DNA from: Symbiodinium sp. CCMP2592
Lineage: Eukaryota; Sar; Dinophyceae; Suessiales; Symbiodiniaceae
DNA: 64,000 nucleotides
Direction of reading: 5' to 3'
NCBI GenBank assembly: GCA_905221615.1
Contig: CAJNDT010005791.1
Coordinates: forward strand, 258,736-322,735
Shown piece by piece: positions 21,504 to 29,865 of the stretch. Below the pieces are notes generated by a model. That model was not told the DNA's origin, did not search any database, and worked only from the letters and a program-made list of their open reading frames with translations. A program made the translations under genes and the position numbers. Positions within the stretch are counted from its first letter, which is position 1. Every line of letters starts with the position of its first letter.

Positions 21504-24287
21504 ATGCCAGCCATGCCCTCAGCGCTGACGAAAACGCGAGCCCTGCTGGCCCTTCTTACGGCCTTGTTGTGCATGGAGCCTCTCAGGGGAGGCCCCTCTA
21601 GCCCGCCTCAACTCAGAGACGAGGGCAACTCCGACACGGATGACATGCCGGAAGCACCGCCAGAAGCTCCAGAAGCTACGGACGTCCCATTTACGCTCCT
21701 ACCAAGTCACTCCCCAAACCCTCGAAGCACGCATGGAACGCTTGAGGATGGTGAAGTTGTCGGTTTGCCGGTCCTACGCCATGGAGAAGCTCAAGTTCTG
21801 GATGAACCGGCGCCGGCGCAAGGGGAACGGCCCCCTCGAGGAACGGCCCAGGTCGAGAGCACCCCCCAACAAGTCTCGGGGGGGACAACTGCAGCTACTT
21901 CCTCGAGCTCCTCAAGCCCCTGGAGACCTCCGACAGCAACCGCCGACCGAGCCCAACGAGATCGCGCCCCTCGACCTCAATTACCCGACCCAGCTCTTCC
22001 TCGACAGCACCAACATCCTCCTCCTCATCGTGAACTCGCGCATGCGGACCTACTACCAGATCCAGCACTACCCCAGCCAGCCTTTGACCAAGAACGACAC
22101 CAAGCTCTCCAACCTCTACCTGCAGAACATGATCACCTTCAACCTCCAGATGACCGCCTTCTACCTCAACCCGTGGACCAAAATTCACCTACTACCTCTT
22201 CGCAGACCAGGCCAGCGGACCCAAGGGCTTCTGCAGCATCCGACCTGATGCACCCAAGCCCGGACTCTCTTCAGGGTCTCAGGCCACCTGATGCACTACT
22301 TCCAGCCCGCCCTGCCGAACGACAACCGCATCCCGCTCAACAACAACCACAACAACACGTCGTGGCAAGAATTGGATATGCTCGAGGCTTTGCGCCGCCC
22401 TACGTCGCAGATTCCGACCCCTGGCATCAAGAAGGCTACGTTGGAGCGGACGAACTAGGGGTCCAACCCCCTCCACACCAACCACTTCCTGATCGCGGAC
22501 CTCTTCCTCCACAACAGCCTCAACCACCACACCTACAAGCACCAACCGACCAAGACAGTGATCACGGCCAACGTCCGACGATGGATCCATGGAACTTGCT
22601 AGCTACCTATTATGCCAGCCATGGACCATTACTGCCGCCGGACCAATGGACAGAGAACCCACTTGGACTACATGAACATCCACTACTACCCCCCCACGAA
22701 GGTGCAACCCCGAGCTTGGAGTCAACCTGTGACACTGACGTCGAGGACAATACCGACGCCTCCGAGGTTACCGAAGACACCGAGGACTTGAACGACGAGC
22801 CGCCTAACCCACCGACACCAGAAGAGGACCTCCCGCCGCCAACTTCTCTTTGGTCTGCCCCCAAACCACAAGTCGGAACTTCGAGCACTCAAGTAGATGG
22901 TCGAGACGAACCCAGCGATCAGAACCAAGACCAAAGCCAGGACCGTAATACCCACACCGACAGCAACGACCAAAGCGCCGAGTTCGACGCCAGCTACCAC
23001 GACACCATGGCCCAACATGAAGAGGAGATCGAAGTTGCATCACGGCAAGTGGACCACAACCCTGACACCGACGACTCCGAAGACGACACCTCTGACAGCG
23101 ACGCTGACAACGCCACGCCGGCAGATGACGGGGAGAGCTCCCCGACACAGCAATCGATGGACAAACCACCCAAAAGACGCGCAGGACACGGCAGTCAAAG
23201 AGTCAAAAATAAAGGACAAAAGAGTGATGTGAAAGCCCTTTGGCGGCAGCGTGGTTGGGGGGATAAACCCCCGTGGCTATCTTGGCGACGAGCACTTCCC
23301 TGGCTCCAAAGAGGAGAAAAACCGCCTTGGAGACAACCCCCAAGCCGACCAGAACACCGCGACATGCTCGAAGCAATGCGGAATGCACAAAATTACGTCA
23401 GGGACGCGGAAGGCAACGTGATCCGCCCTCAATCCTCTCCTACCTCGTCGACCTCGTTGCGTGCAGAGCCCCAACAACGAACCATCCACACCGAATCCAC
23501 CACGAGCAAGGAACATTCAGCGGCAGCCGCAGAACATAAGCAAAGGCAAGCAAACAATCCCAACCTCCTTCCGCCACACCTCCGGCCAAAGCCAGGACCG
23601 AGCCAACAAGCAAACAGCCAACAAAACGCTGGCAGCCAAGGATCTGCCCCCCCGACACAGCGACAGCAGGTCAACCCGCAGCCGACCGAAGCCGCGCAAA
23701 CTCCTGCGGAGACGGCCCTACCACAACGGCGAGTACATTTTCAACTACCTCCTGACCATCGAGATCAACCACCGAAACCGGCTCGGAGACAAAAAGTACT
23801 GCGCAAGCTATCCAACAGTACAAAAACGCAGCTGAAGTTCGACGGATTGACGCACTACCCCATCATCCTGGAGGACAACAGACCATCTTACATGATCGAA
23901 CAAGACAGAGTACCTCGTGGCCCCTTCAAAATTGCAGAAGATGGCCATGACGACGATACTACAGGGGGTGAGCCTCCCTTTTTTCAACCTCCTGCTCTAC
24001 GACAAGCTGTCAATCAAGCCTCACAAGCAAGAGCTGGCTCCAGCACAGATCCACCTTCAAAGCTCAAGAAAGGCTTCTCTCCTGCCTTACCTACGGTCAC
24101 CGACCTTGAGGCAGATGCAAACCTTGCGGCGACGAGGGGAGAAGCCCCTGTTTGGAAGCCTGACTCCAACGATCCCAACCACTATATGCAATCGAACATC
24201 AAGGCTCTCAAGATCTGGCTTGGATCCTGGGTGCAACACCCAGTACAGTTCCACCTACCGTACCACTGGGATCCACAAGTGTACTGA
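21504..24287 (+). CDS. Long Pro/Gln/His/Asp-rich ORF, part 1 (about 927 residues)
   Basis: ATG at 21504 opens a frame to TGA at 24285-24287; the frame is open slightly further upstream but without ATG. The N-terminus has a hydrophobic run (ALLALLTALLC, residues about 14-24). Then come long low-complexity Pro/Gln/His segments, an acidic Asp/Glu/Thr block (about 420-560), and a basic Trp/Pro block containing GDKPPWLSWRRALPWLQRGE. Past about residue 740 the sequence looks more folded (RRVHFQLPPDHRDQPP; THYPIILEDNRPSYMIEQD). No family is recognised. The +1 frame over much of this span is strikingly protein-like and codon-biased, so parts may be overprinted. A disordered nucleic-acid-binding protein is one guess. 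Confidence 0.5.
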   Translation: MPAMPSALTKTRALLALLTALLCMEPLRGGPSSPPQLRDEGNSDTDDMPEAPPEAPEATDVPFTLLPSHSPNPRSTHGTLEDGEVVGLPVLRHGEAQVLDEPAPAQGERPPRGTAQVESTPQQVSGGTTAATSSSSSSPWRPPTATADRAQRDRAPRPQLPDPALPRQHQHPPPHRELAHADLLPDPALPQPAFDQERHQALQPLPAEHDHLQPPDDRLLPQPVDQNSPTTSSQTRPADPRASAASDLMHPSPDSLQGLRPPDALLPARPAERQPHPAQQQPQQHVVARIGYARGFAPPYVADSDPWHQEGYVGADELGVQPPPHQPLPDRGPLPPQQPQPPHLQAPTDQDSDHGQRPTMDPWNLLATYYASHGPLLPPDQWTENPLGLHEHPLLPPHEGATPSLESTCDTDVEDNTDASEVTEDTEDLNDEPPNPPTPEEDLPPPTSLWSAPKPQVGTSSTQVDGRDEPSDQNQDQSQDRNTHTDSNDQSAEFDASYHDTMAQHEEEIEVASRQVDHNPDTDDSEDDTSDSDADNATPADDGESSPTQQSMDKPPKRRAGHGSQRVKNKGQKSDVKALWRQRGWGDKPPWLSWRRALPWLQRGEKPPWRQPPSRPEHRDMLEAMRNAQNYVRDAEGNVIRPQSSPTSSTSLRAEPQQRTIHTESTTSKEHSAAAAEHKQRQANNPNLLPPHLRPKPGPSQQANSQQNAGSQGSAPPTQRQQVNPQPTEAAQTPAETALPQRRVHFQLPPDHRDQPPKPARRQKVLRKLSNSTKTQLKFDGLTHYPIILEDNRPSYMIEQDRVPRGPFKIAEDGHDDDTTGGEPPFFQPPALRQAVNQASQARAGSSTDPPSKLKKGFSPALPTVTDLEADANLAATRGEAPVWKPDSNDPNHYMQSNIKALKIWLGSWVQHPVQFHLPYHWDPQVY

Positions 24288-24325
24288 GTCTGCGTGGGAC
24301 AGCGGACGGCAGCTGGAGAGGACTG

Positions 24326-25524
24326 GTGTGGACTCCGAAGCCAGACAGTATGGTCGTCCACCCAAAAAGGCTGAACCACGAGCCCACCATCGTCGCCTTT
24401 AACACGCTCGGATCCCACATGGAAAAAGGTGGAGTGCTGCCCGTGGGCATTCATCTCACCTTCCGACCTGTTGGCCCTTGGGTGGGAACTACGAGAATCG
24501 AGCTCGGCGCAGCCCTCACTCCCAAATACTGGCTGGTCATCGTCGACAACGCGGAGGTATTGGAAGTGCAGACCCAGGGGACGCTCCCCCTAAGGACCGG
24601 CGAGAGTTTCTGGCTGGTATGGAACGAAGACGGTGTCTGGGCGCGCAAGCCTCGATACGACGGTGATATTGCGGCTCTGGGAGGCCCTTCGGTTTTTGAA
24701 CCGATCACACCGCCAAGACCACCTACGCCGCCACAGCGCAGAAACCAAAGCTCCCAACCAATAAGAGTGGAGCCCAGAGGAGCGAAGCCCAAGGCGGCCC
24801 CGGATCGCGGTCAACCTCCTCCTGCTCCTCAACGTGAACCACGACAACCTCCACAACAGCAGCGGAAAAATCCTTCTACACCGAGCCCGGGTTCCCAATC
24901 CGAGACGAGCTGGCCCAGCGACGACGAAGACAAAGGAGACAGCACCAACCTCATGCAGCGGGGGGCCACCCCAGCCAAGGACCAGGGAAGACGAAGACAA
25001 GGAGCAAACCGCGTCGATGACCAAGATGAACAAGAAGACTGCAGTGGAGCTTCCTCCTCCACCGACCCCTTTCCACTACCAGATAACGCGGATTTGGCCA
25101 TGCAGATGGAGAGTTTGGAAAAGATTCTACGTGCTCTACTTCAACAATCCTTTCTCCAAACCCGGGAGGACGTGACCGACCTGGCTTACAGAGCATGCTC
25201 CCGTTTCCTACGACTGCGGCACGCTTTCACACAGGAGCCGAAGGAGATCAACACGCTCCCAGATAGCGCGACCAACGCCCCTATCAACCCACTGGCGGAG
25301 GTACAACTTCAGCTTCGACAACTCCTCGCACAACAAGAATACCCTCCACTACAACATAGCAGACGTGTTGTGGATCGAGTACTTTATCTCATACAACAAA
25401 CCAGGTGGACGATAAACTCTATGAGCTCATCACCCTACAGACCTGGATGGATGGAAGCCCTAGCGTGCATCAAAAACGCTGCAGCCAACGCAGCTGGGGC
25501 CCAGCTTGCGATTGAAGAGGGAGG
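24326..25524 (+). CDS. Long Pro/Gln-rich ORF, part 2 (after a frame change)
   Basis: This frame is open from at least 24230, overlapping the end of part 1, and first shows a GTG at 24326. It contains the most domain-like piece of the whole ORF: a beta-rich segment with GGVLPVGIHLTFRPVGPWVG, ALTPKYWLVIVDNAEVLEVQ and GESFWLVWNEDGVWARKPRY. A Pro/Gln/Arg linker and acidic patch follow, then a helical part (LAMQMESLEKILRALLQQSF; LAEVQLQLRQLLAQQEYPPL). The frame continues to 25933, but after about 25524 its character passes to the next frame. Parts 1 and 2 were probably one protein. Confidence 0.5.
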
Positions 25525-26295
25525 ATGGCCACTGTTCAGGAGGCCCTCACTGCCTTGCTGGCAGCGGTGGACCGCACGGCTGTCTACCTGGACCACCTCT
25601 ATGCGCAGCCACAAGTCGGGGGCTCCCCCGTTGGTGAGGCAACCTCAAACAAAAGATGCTGCTTGTCAGATAGAGAGGCGCGCGAACGAGGAGAAGTACC
25701 ACGTGTTCCACCTCGACGACCCGATCACCCTGAAGATCCGCCAGCCCATGCACTACCTCGACCCATTGCAGCACCCCGCGGCAGCGATTCAGCCGAATGT
25801 GTACAACCAGAAGAGCATCCGCGAGCCCTCTTTAAAGGGGACAACCCCTGCGAAGCTACACCGCACCAAGTCCTTCGAGCCCAACAAATTATCGAGGGGC
25901 TTATGCCCTTCCTGGAGCAGCAAGCAGCGATGACCTTATCGCAAGCTCACCACCTCTTATTCATGTGGACGTCTGCTCTATGGGGCCAACACATCCTGCT
26001 CGCCGACAACGCGGAAGGCACAGATGGACATCCAGAAGCAAGCCCCACGGCAGACAACATGCAGGAGCCAGGATCTCCTTCGAACGCTACAACGCAAGCC
26101 TTCCAAGCTCGGAGCCCACCCCGTAACAGAGAGACCAGAGCGACTGGAAGTGCAAGGGCAAGTACAGGTGGGCCACCGCCTTTAGCGCGACAGTCGTCAC
26201 ATCGAAGAAGAAGAATGCATGCTCTCTTCGATGATACGTCGGACCGAGAACATGGACACGGCGAGGAAGATGATCACGACGGGCCACCATGGTGA
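25525..26295 (+). CDS. Long Pro/Gln-rich ORF, part 3 (C-terminal, 256 residues)
   Basis: Frame from ATG at 25525 to TGA at 26293-26295. It begins ATVQEALTALLAAVDRTAVY, which continues the helical style of part 2. A later helix reads QIIEGLMPFLEQQAAMTLSQ and HHLLFMWTSALWGQHILLAD. It ends in a basic then acidic tail (SHRRRRMHALFDD; EHGHGEEDDHDGPPW). The switch from part 2 near 25515-25530 has the same direction as the first one. Over 25676-25770 the +1 frame reads NEEKYHVFHLDDPITLKIRQ with nearly all codons ending in C or G. Confidence 0.45.
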   Translation: MATVQEALTALLAAVDRTAVYLDHLYAQPQVGGSPVGEATSNKRCCLSDREARERGEVPRVPPRRPDHPEDPPAHALPRPIAAPRGSDSAECVQPEEHPRALFKGDNPCEATPHQVLRAQQIIEGLMPFLEQQAAMTLSQAHHLLFMWTSALWGQHILLADNAEGTDGHPEASPTADNMQEPGSPSNATTQAFQARSPPRNRETRATGSARASTGGPPPLARQSSHRRRRMHALFDDTSDREHGHGEEDDHDGPPW

Positions 26296-27618
26296 GTGAA
26301 ACTGAAGGCCCACCTGAGCGGCTTCTCCTGGGATGAACCGGCGAAGTAGTTTCATGCAGGAAGGTTTTGCTTTGTTGGAGTACTGTTCTCTGTTGCTTCC
26401 CTTGTCATAAGCCGGCAACCAGGACCAGCAATTCGCAACCATAGCTGCCCCGGTAAAATTTTTGCCTACTCTGTTGTTGGTTGGAGCGCTGCCAGAGTTC
26501 TAGCTGTCGATCTCCTTGAGAGCATTTGTAAAGCACTCTTGGGGTTTAGCCTTGAGTCTCCCATACCCGGACGGCCTCCAGCCCAGCAACACTCCCAGGG
26601 CCCCATTTGGCATCATAGTTGCCTGCATCGTCCTTTTTCTGTTTCCAAGTGCTGTTGTTGTTGCTACCCCTGTCAAGCCAACATGGGAGCCGTAACGAAG
26701 TGGGCGGGCTGTTGATCAGCTTTCTTGCATATACCTATGGAGGGGAAGGACCCCAAGTGCGACCTAGCCTTTGTGCTGCCTGAGACCTAGTGCCGCACCC
26801 TAGCCAGCTCGCTGCGGGAATCAACGTTTCACTATGGCCCCCAGCCTCTTTGTCACTTTCGGCATTTACTACAGGTTTTCTCGAAAGATGCTGGGCCCTT
26901 TTGCTGTGCTTACCTTGTTCGGGGGACGCCCCATTTTGCAACACATCAGGCCTGGTACTCATTCATGGTGCGACTGTAAACCCTGACCCTGGCATACTTG
27001 ATGACTGCATCGGTTGTCCTTTTCGACATTCCCTTGTTGCTTTACACCATTGGCCAGGATGAAACTGCATTCCGCTTGTGCCTCATACCAACGGCCAGGC
27101 ACAAACAAAGCACCTAATGCTGCACCCAATGGCAAGTGTGAAACTTTTGATCGACCATTCCTGGCGATACTATGTTCCATGCCTCGGTTGGCCGTGTGCT
27201 AGTTCTATTACAGAGCCAGATGTCAGATCAAAACATAAGACGAATTGGCCACACTAGAAATTTGGCTGTTACGGGGAGACGTCCCCGGGGTCGCTCCCTT
27301 TGCCTCTTAACCCATCCCCGACTTGCTGTAGTTCTACCTTTGCACTTCTCGACGATCCCTGTTTATTGCGACCCGAACCATACAACTGACCCGGCAAACC
27401 AATGTGAACCTCTTGCACGGGGAATACCCCCGAACAGCAACTTCAGTATGAGGCCAGTCATTGCTTTACAATACTTTTGACGTCATCCCTGTCCTGCTTT
27501 TATGGCTGTGCCAATTGCAGTTGCTGAGCGAAGAGTGTTCCATTTTGTACTTTCAGAGCCGGTTGACTGCATAATGCCCATGCTCCCCTCCGCAACTGTC
27601 GGGGGCGCTGAAGCGCGC
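26296..27618. other. 3' non-coding region of the retroelement
   Basis: 1.3 kb without a convincing gene. It contains G4-loop-C4 hairpins at 26742-26754, 27272-27287 and 27418-27432. A short frame at 26790-27062 includes GLVLIHGATVNPDPG; I do not regard it as coding. Confidence 0.5.
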
Positions 27619-27644
27619 GGGCAAGGGGGTCAATCCCCTTGCCC
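27619..27644 (+). other. Perfect 3'-end stem-loop of the retroelement
   Basis: GGGCAAGGGG and CCCCTTGCCC form a perfect 10-bp stem around a 6-nt loop (GTCAAT). It sits about a dozen bases before the purine-rich tail. Several LINE families carry a 3' hairpin that their reverse transcriptase recognises; position and perfection suggest the same role here. Confidence 0.65.
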
Positions 27645-27655
27645 ATAGCCCTGGC

Positions 27656-27660
27656 GAAAG

Positions 27661-27704
<44 letters not shown>
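27656..27704. repeat. (GAAA)n/(GA)n tail at the right border of the retroelement
   Basis: Begins 'gaaagaaagaaaga' and becomes a long pure (GA)n. It is either the retrotransposon's own simple-repeat tail or the right half of a (GA)n target; the left border carries the same dinucleotide in the same phase. Confidence 0.8.
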
Positions 27705-27705
<1 letters not shown>

Positions 27706-27732
27706 AAACGAAATCGCGTCATTTTACCTTCC

Positions 27733-27953
27733 CGGGCTTTCTGTGTCGCGCGAGGCGCGGAAATGTCACGGCACCCATGCAACCGAACTTTCGCAAGACA
27801 GCGTCGATTCGGCTGCACGCGGTGAGCAACTTCGCGTACTTCCCGGGGCTTTGTGTGTAGCACGAGGCGCGGAAATGTCACGGCACCCATGCAACCGAAC
27901 TTTCGCAAGACAGCGTCGATTCGGCTGCACGCGGTGAGCAACTTCGCCTACTT
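27733..27953. repeat. Tandem duplication of about 112 bp containing the 20-bp motif
   Basis: Two nearly identical copies share 'cgaggcgcggaaatgtcacg' and 'gcacccatgcaaccgaactt', and each contains the dispersed motif CTTTCGCAAGACAGCGTCGA (27788 and 27900) and 'gtgagcaacttcgc'. Confidence 0.85.
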
Positions 27954-28150
27954 CTAAGAGCAAGCTTCAGAGCCCCAGACGCCGTAAGAAGTCCTCCGTC
28001 TGCTGATCGGGGTTTTGCGCCCATCCGCGAGCGTTCATGCCCGAAGAGGAGCAGTGCACATCGAAGTCAGGGAGGCCGGGAGGCCGGCGTAGTACTGCAT
28101 GCACTGCACACAGCCAGCGCTGGCCGCATATGGAAATTTGTACTCCAGTT
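27895..28150 (-). repeat. Dispersed ~260-bp repeat, copy 2 (partner 14930-15190)
   Basis: Same element as 14930-15190 in the same orientation. The minus-strand peptide here is LEYKFPYAASAGCVQCMQYY, against LEYKFLYAANAGCVRCTQCY in the partner. The match is closer in protein than a random repeat would need. Confidence 0.7.
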
Positions 28151-28804
28151 GACGATCTTCATCCAGATGTCCATGCTTTCTTCGCCAGTTCTGGCAATGA
28201 GGCTGGTTTTCACAAGGTGTGTAATCCACAGATGTATCACTACTCTCACTAGACATGCTGCTTGACGACGAGGTATCGCACGGAGCTTCGCCTGTCTCTG
28301 CGGCCGTAGGGCTTGGTGACCTGGGCCTCCGGCCGCAGTGCTGGGTGTCCGCGAAGGGGCACTTGCCCATGTAACACCGGAACCCGGTGTCTGTGAAGCA
28401 GAACTAGGACCACAGCCTTCGTTCGCAACGTCGGGCGGTGGCGGGGGTGGCGGAGGGACATTTCTTGCCCAATGAACTCGAAATGTCTGAGAGGGAATGG
28501 CAGCGCCAGCAGCAGCACGGCCTCCGCCCGCAGTGTTGGGTTGCCGCGGAGGGGCTTTAGGCCAAACTTGCCGCGGAGAGGCACTTGGCCATGCTGAAAA
28601 CGGTTTTTGCCGAATCTCGCACCATCGCTCAAACCTTTGCATCTCAGTGGCGAGCCATGTCTGGAACCCTGCATCTCCGGCTTTGTTTGGACGACCGTCT
28701 CTCCGTACCATGCGATACTTGTTCCTCACAGTGTCCACGTCTATCCATCTAGCACTGTCAGGATCGAGCCGCAATTTGTTTAAAAAATAACAGAAATCAG
28801 CCAT
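28067..28804 (-). CDS. Hypothetical protein, about 245 residues
   Basis: ATG at 28804-28802. The N-terminal 70 residues look like a folded domain: MADFCYFLNKLRLDPDSARW, then VDTVRNKYRMVRRDGRPNKA and FQTWLATEMQRFERWCEIRQ, alpha-helical with many basic residues. A Pro/Ala-rich linker follows (including a run of eight Pro), then a tail that overlaps the 260-bp repeat and encodes its conserved peptide in another frame. The 20-bp motif lies just upstream (28817-28836). The family is not recognised. The N-terminal part is the convincing piece; the tail may be read-through into repeat. Confidence 0.5.
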   Translation of the reverse strand: MADFCYFLNKLRLDPDSARWIDVDTVRNKYRMVRRDGRPNKAGDAGFQTWLATEMQRFERWCEIRQKPFSAWPSASPRQVWPKAPPRQPNTAGGGRAAAGAAIPSQTFRVHWARNVPPPPPPPPDVANEGCGPSSASQTPGSGVTWASAPSRTPSTAAGGPGHQALRPQRQAKLRAIPRRQAACLVRVVIHLWITHLVKTSLIARTGEESMDIWMKIVNWSTNFHMRPALAVCSACSTTPASRPP

Positions 28805-28924
28805 CGAGCAACTGAGCTTTCGCAAGACAGCGTCGACTCAGCGATTCCCCGGGAAACTATGAACGTCGATGGAGCCAAAAGCTTCGTTGAACAACCATCA
28901 TGTCGCATGAGGCAAGTTTCCATG

Positions 28925-29033
28925 TGCAAAGACTGTGTGCTTAACGAGTTAGAATAAGGCTCGTGCACCAAAGCATAGATGGACGTCGCCGTAGAGCGCG
29001 AGCAATCACCTGATGCAAGGCGGCTGCGTAGAG
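28925..29033. repeat. Dispersed repeat (partner 34390-34500)
   Basis: Shares with 34390-34500 the words 'aataaggctcg' or 'gtaaggctcg', 'cgtagagcgcgag', 'aatcacctgatgc' and 'gctgcgtagag', in the same order and orientation. Minus-strand peptides are also similar (EPYSNSLSTQSL and EPYSNTLSTRAL). A copy of the 20-bp motif is near each. Confidence 0.7.
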
Positions 29034-29039
29034 GCATGA

Positions 29040-29865
29040 TGACAAGCGATTCAGACCTGTCGAGAAATGTCAGGATATGCAACAAACCAACCAGTGATAA
29101 TGTTTGATGACAGCCCGACTTAGTTACTATGCTACTCGATTTGGCCTCCCATGTTGCAGAAGGAGACACTCGGGTGCCGAGCTCGGACCCAGCCAGCACG
29201 TTAGCCCATGTGTCTGGCTGTCATCGCCAGGTGTCCGCTCTGGTGGTTGGCCCCAAGTCCTCGTCGGTTCCGTCTTCCGCGGTCCCCCAAAGCGACCCCA
29301 TGCCCGGCCATCGGCATGCAAGCGCGGCTGGTGAATCAAAACTGGACACACCGCGGCCTGTTGGTAAGGTCGATATGACAACAGAGACACTAGAATCTTA
29401 AACAACTCGTTCGTCGGTAGGGCCGCTGAAGAAAGCAAGCGAATCAACGCCGGGGGGAGGGAAGCACACAGCCGCCCCCCCATTTAAGCCACCCCCAACA
29501 ACCGCATTAGCGCATCGCCCCGCTGTCATACCCCTCGGCCCGTAGGGGAGTTGGCCCCAAGGGTGGCCGCCACGAGTGGCCACTCAGCCAAGCATATAGC
29601 TCCGGGACTGGATCACTGCCCCCACCAACGACCCAACTTGGTGGAACCCGGCAGGTCTCTAGGGCCCCCTCGGCCAGCCCGCTGCTCAGGTTTAGGTCAA
29701 GGCAAGCGAATCGACTGATCAAAAGCAAGCACAGCACACCACTAAACGCCAAACCCTGGGGTAGGTATCACTAAACCTAAAGCAATCCAAGCAACAGAGC
29801 AATCCAATTGCAAGACGCGGAGTTCTTTATCGGCGGACCTGATCAAGTCTCGGCACTTAACGTCC
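29040..29865. other. No gene recognised
   Basis: Mixed short frames. Around 29195-29230 there is one diverged copy of the 'agcccatgtg...ggtgtcat' repeat family that is better preserved at 32.9-34.3 kb. Confidence 0.4.

Larger units (their letters stand above)
17033..27704 (+). mobile_element. Large LINE-like non-LTR retroelement, spliced-leader-headed, (GA)n-bounded
   Basis: One unit from the DinoSL match to a 3' hairpin and (GA)n tail. In order: 5' leader (17052-17396), ORF1, an ORF2 remnant with endonuclease tail and reverse transcriptase, a RT C-terminal region, a very long Pro/Gln/His-rich ORF with two frame changes, and a 1.3-kb 3' region. No LTRs or terminal inverted repeats are seen. 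The 3' stem-loop plus simple-repeat tail resembles LINEs whose reverse transcriptase recognises a 3' hairpin. Unity is also supported by short G4-loop-C4 hairpins throughout. The stop codon, frameshifts and lost endonuclease part show this copy is not competent. Whether the Pro/Gln ORF belongs to the LINE or to a nested second element is open. Confidence 0.65.

Noticed and set aside
26930-27000. 2A-like peptide word (GATVNPDPG) in the retroelement's 3' region
   Set aside because: It lacks the strict N-P-G-P ending and lies in a short frame.
17033-27704. LTR retrotransposon or virus-like element
   Set aside because: No long terminal repeats, no integrase, protease or capsid motifs. The polymerase blocks and endonuclease tail are of the LINE type.
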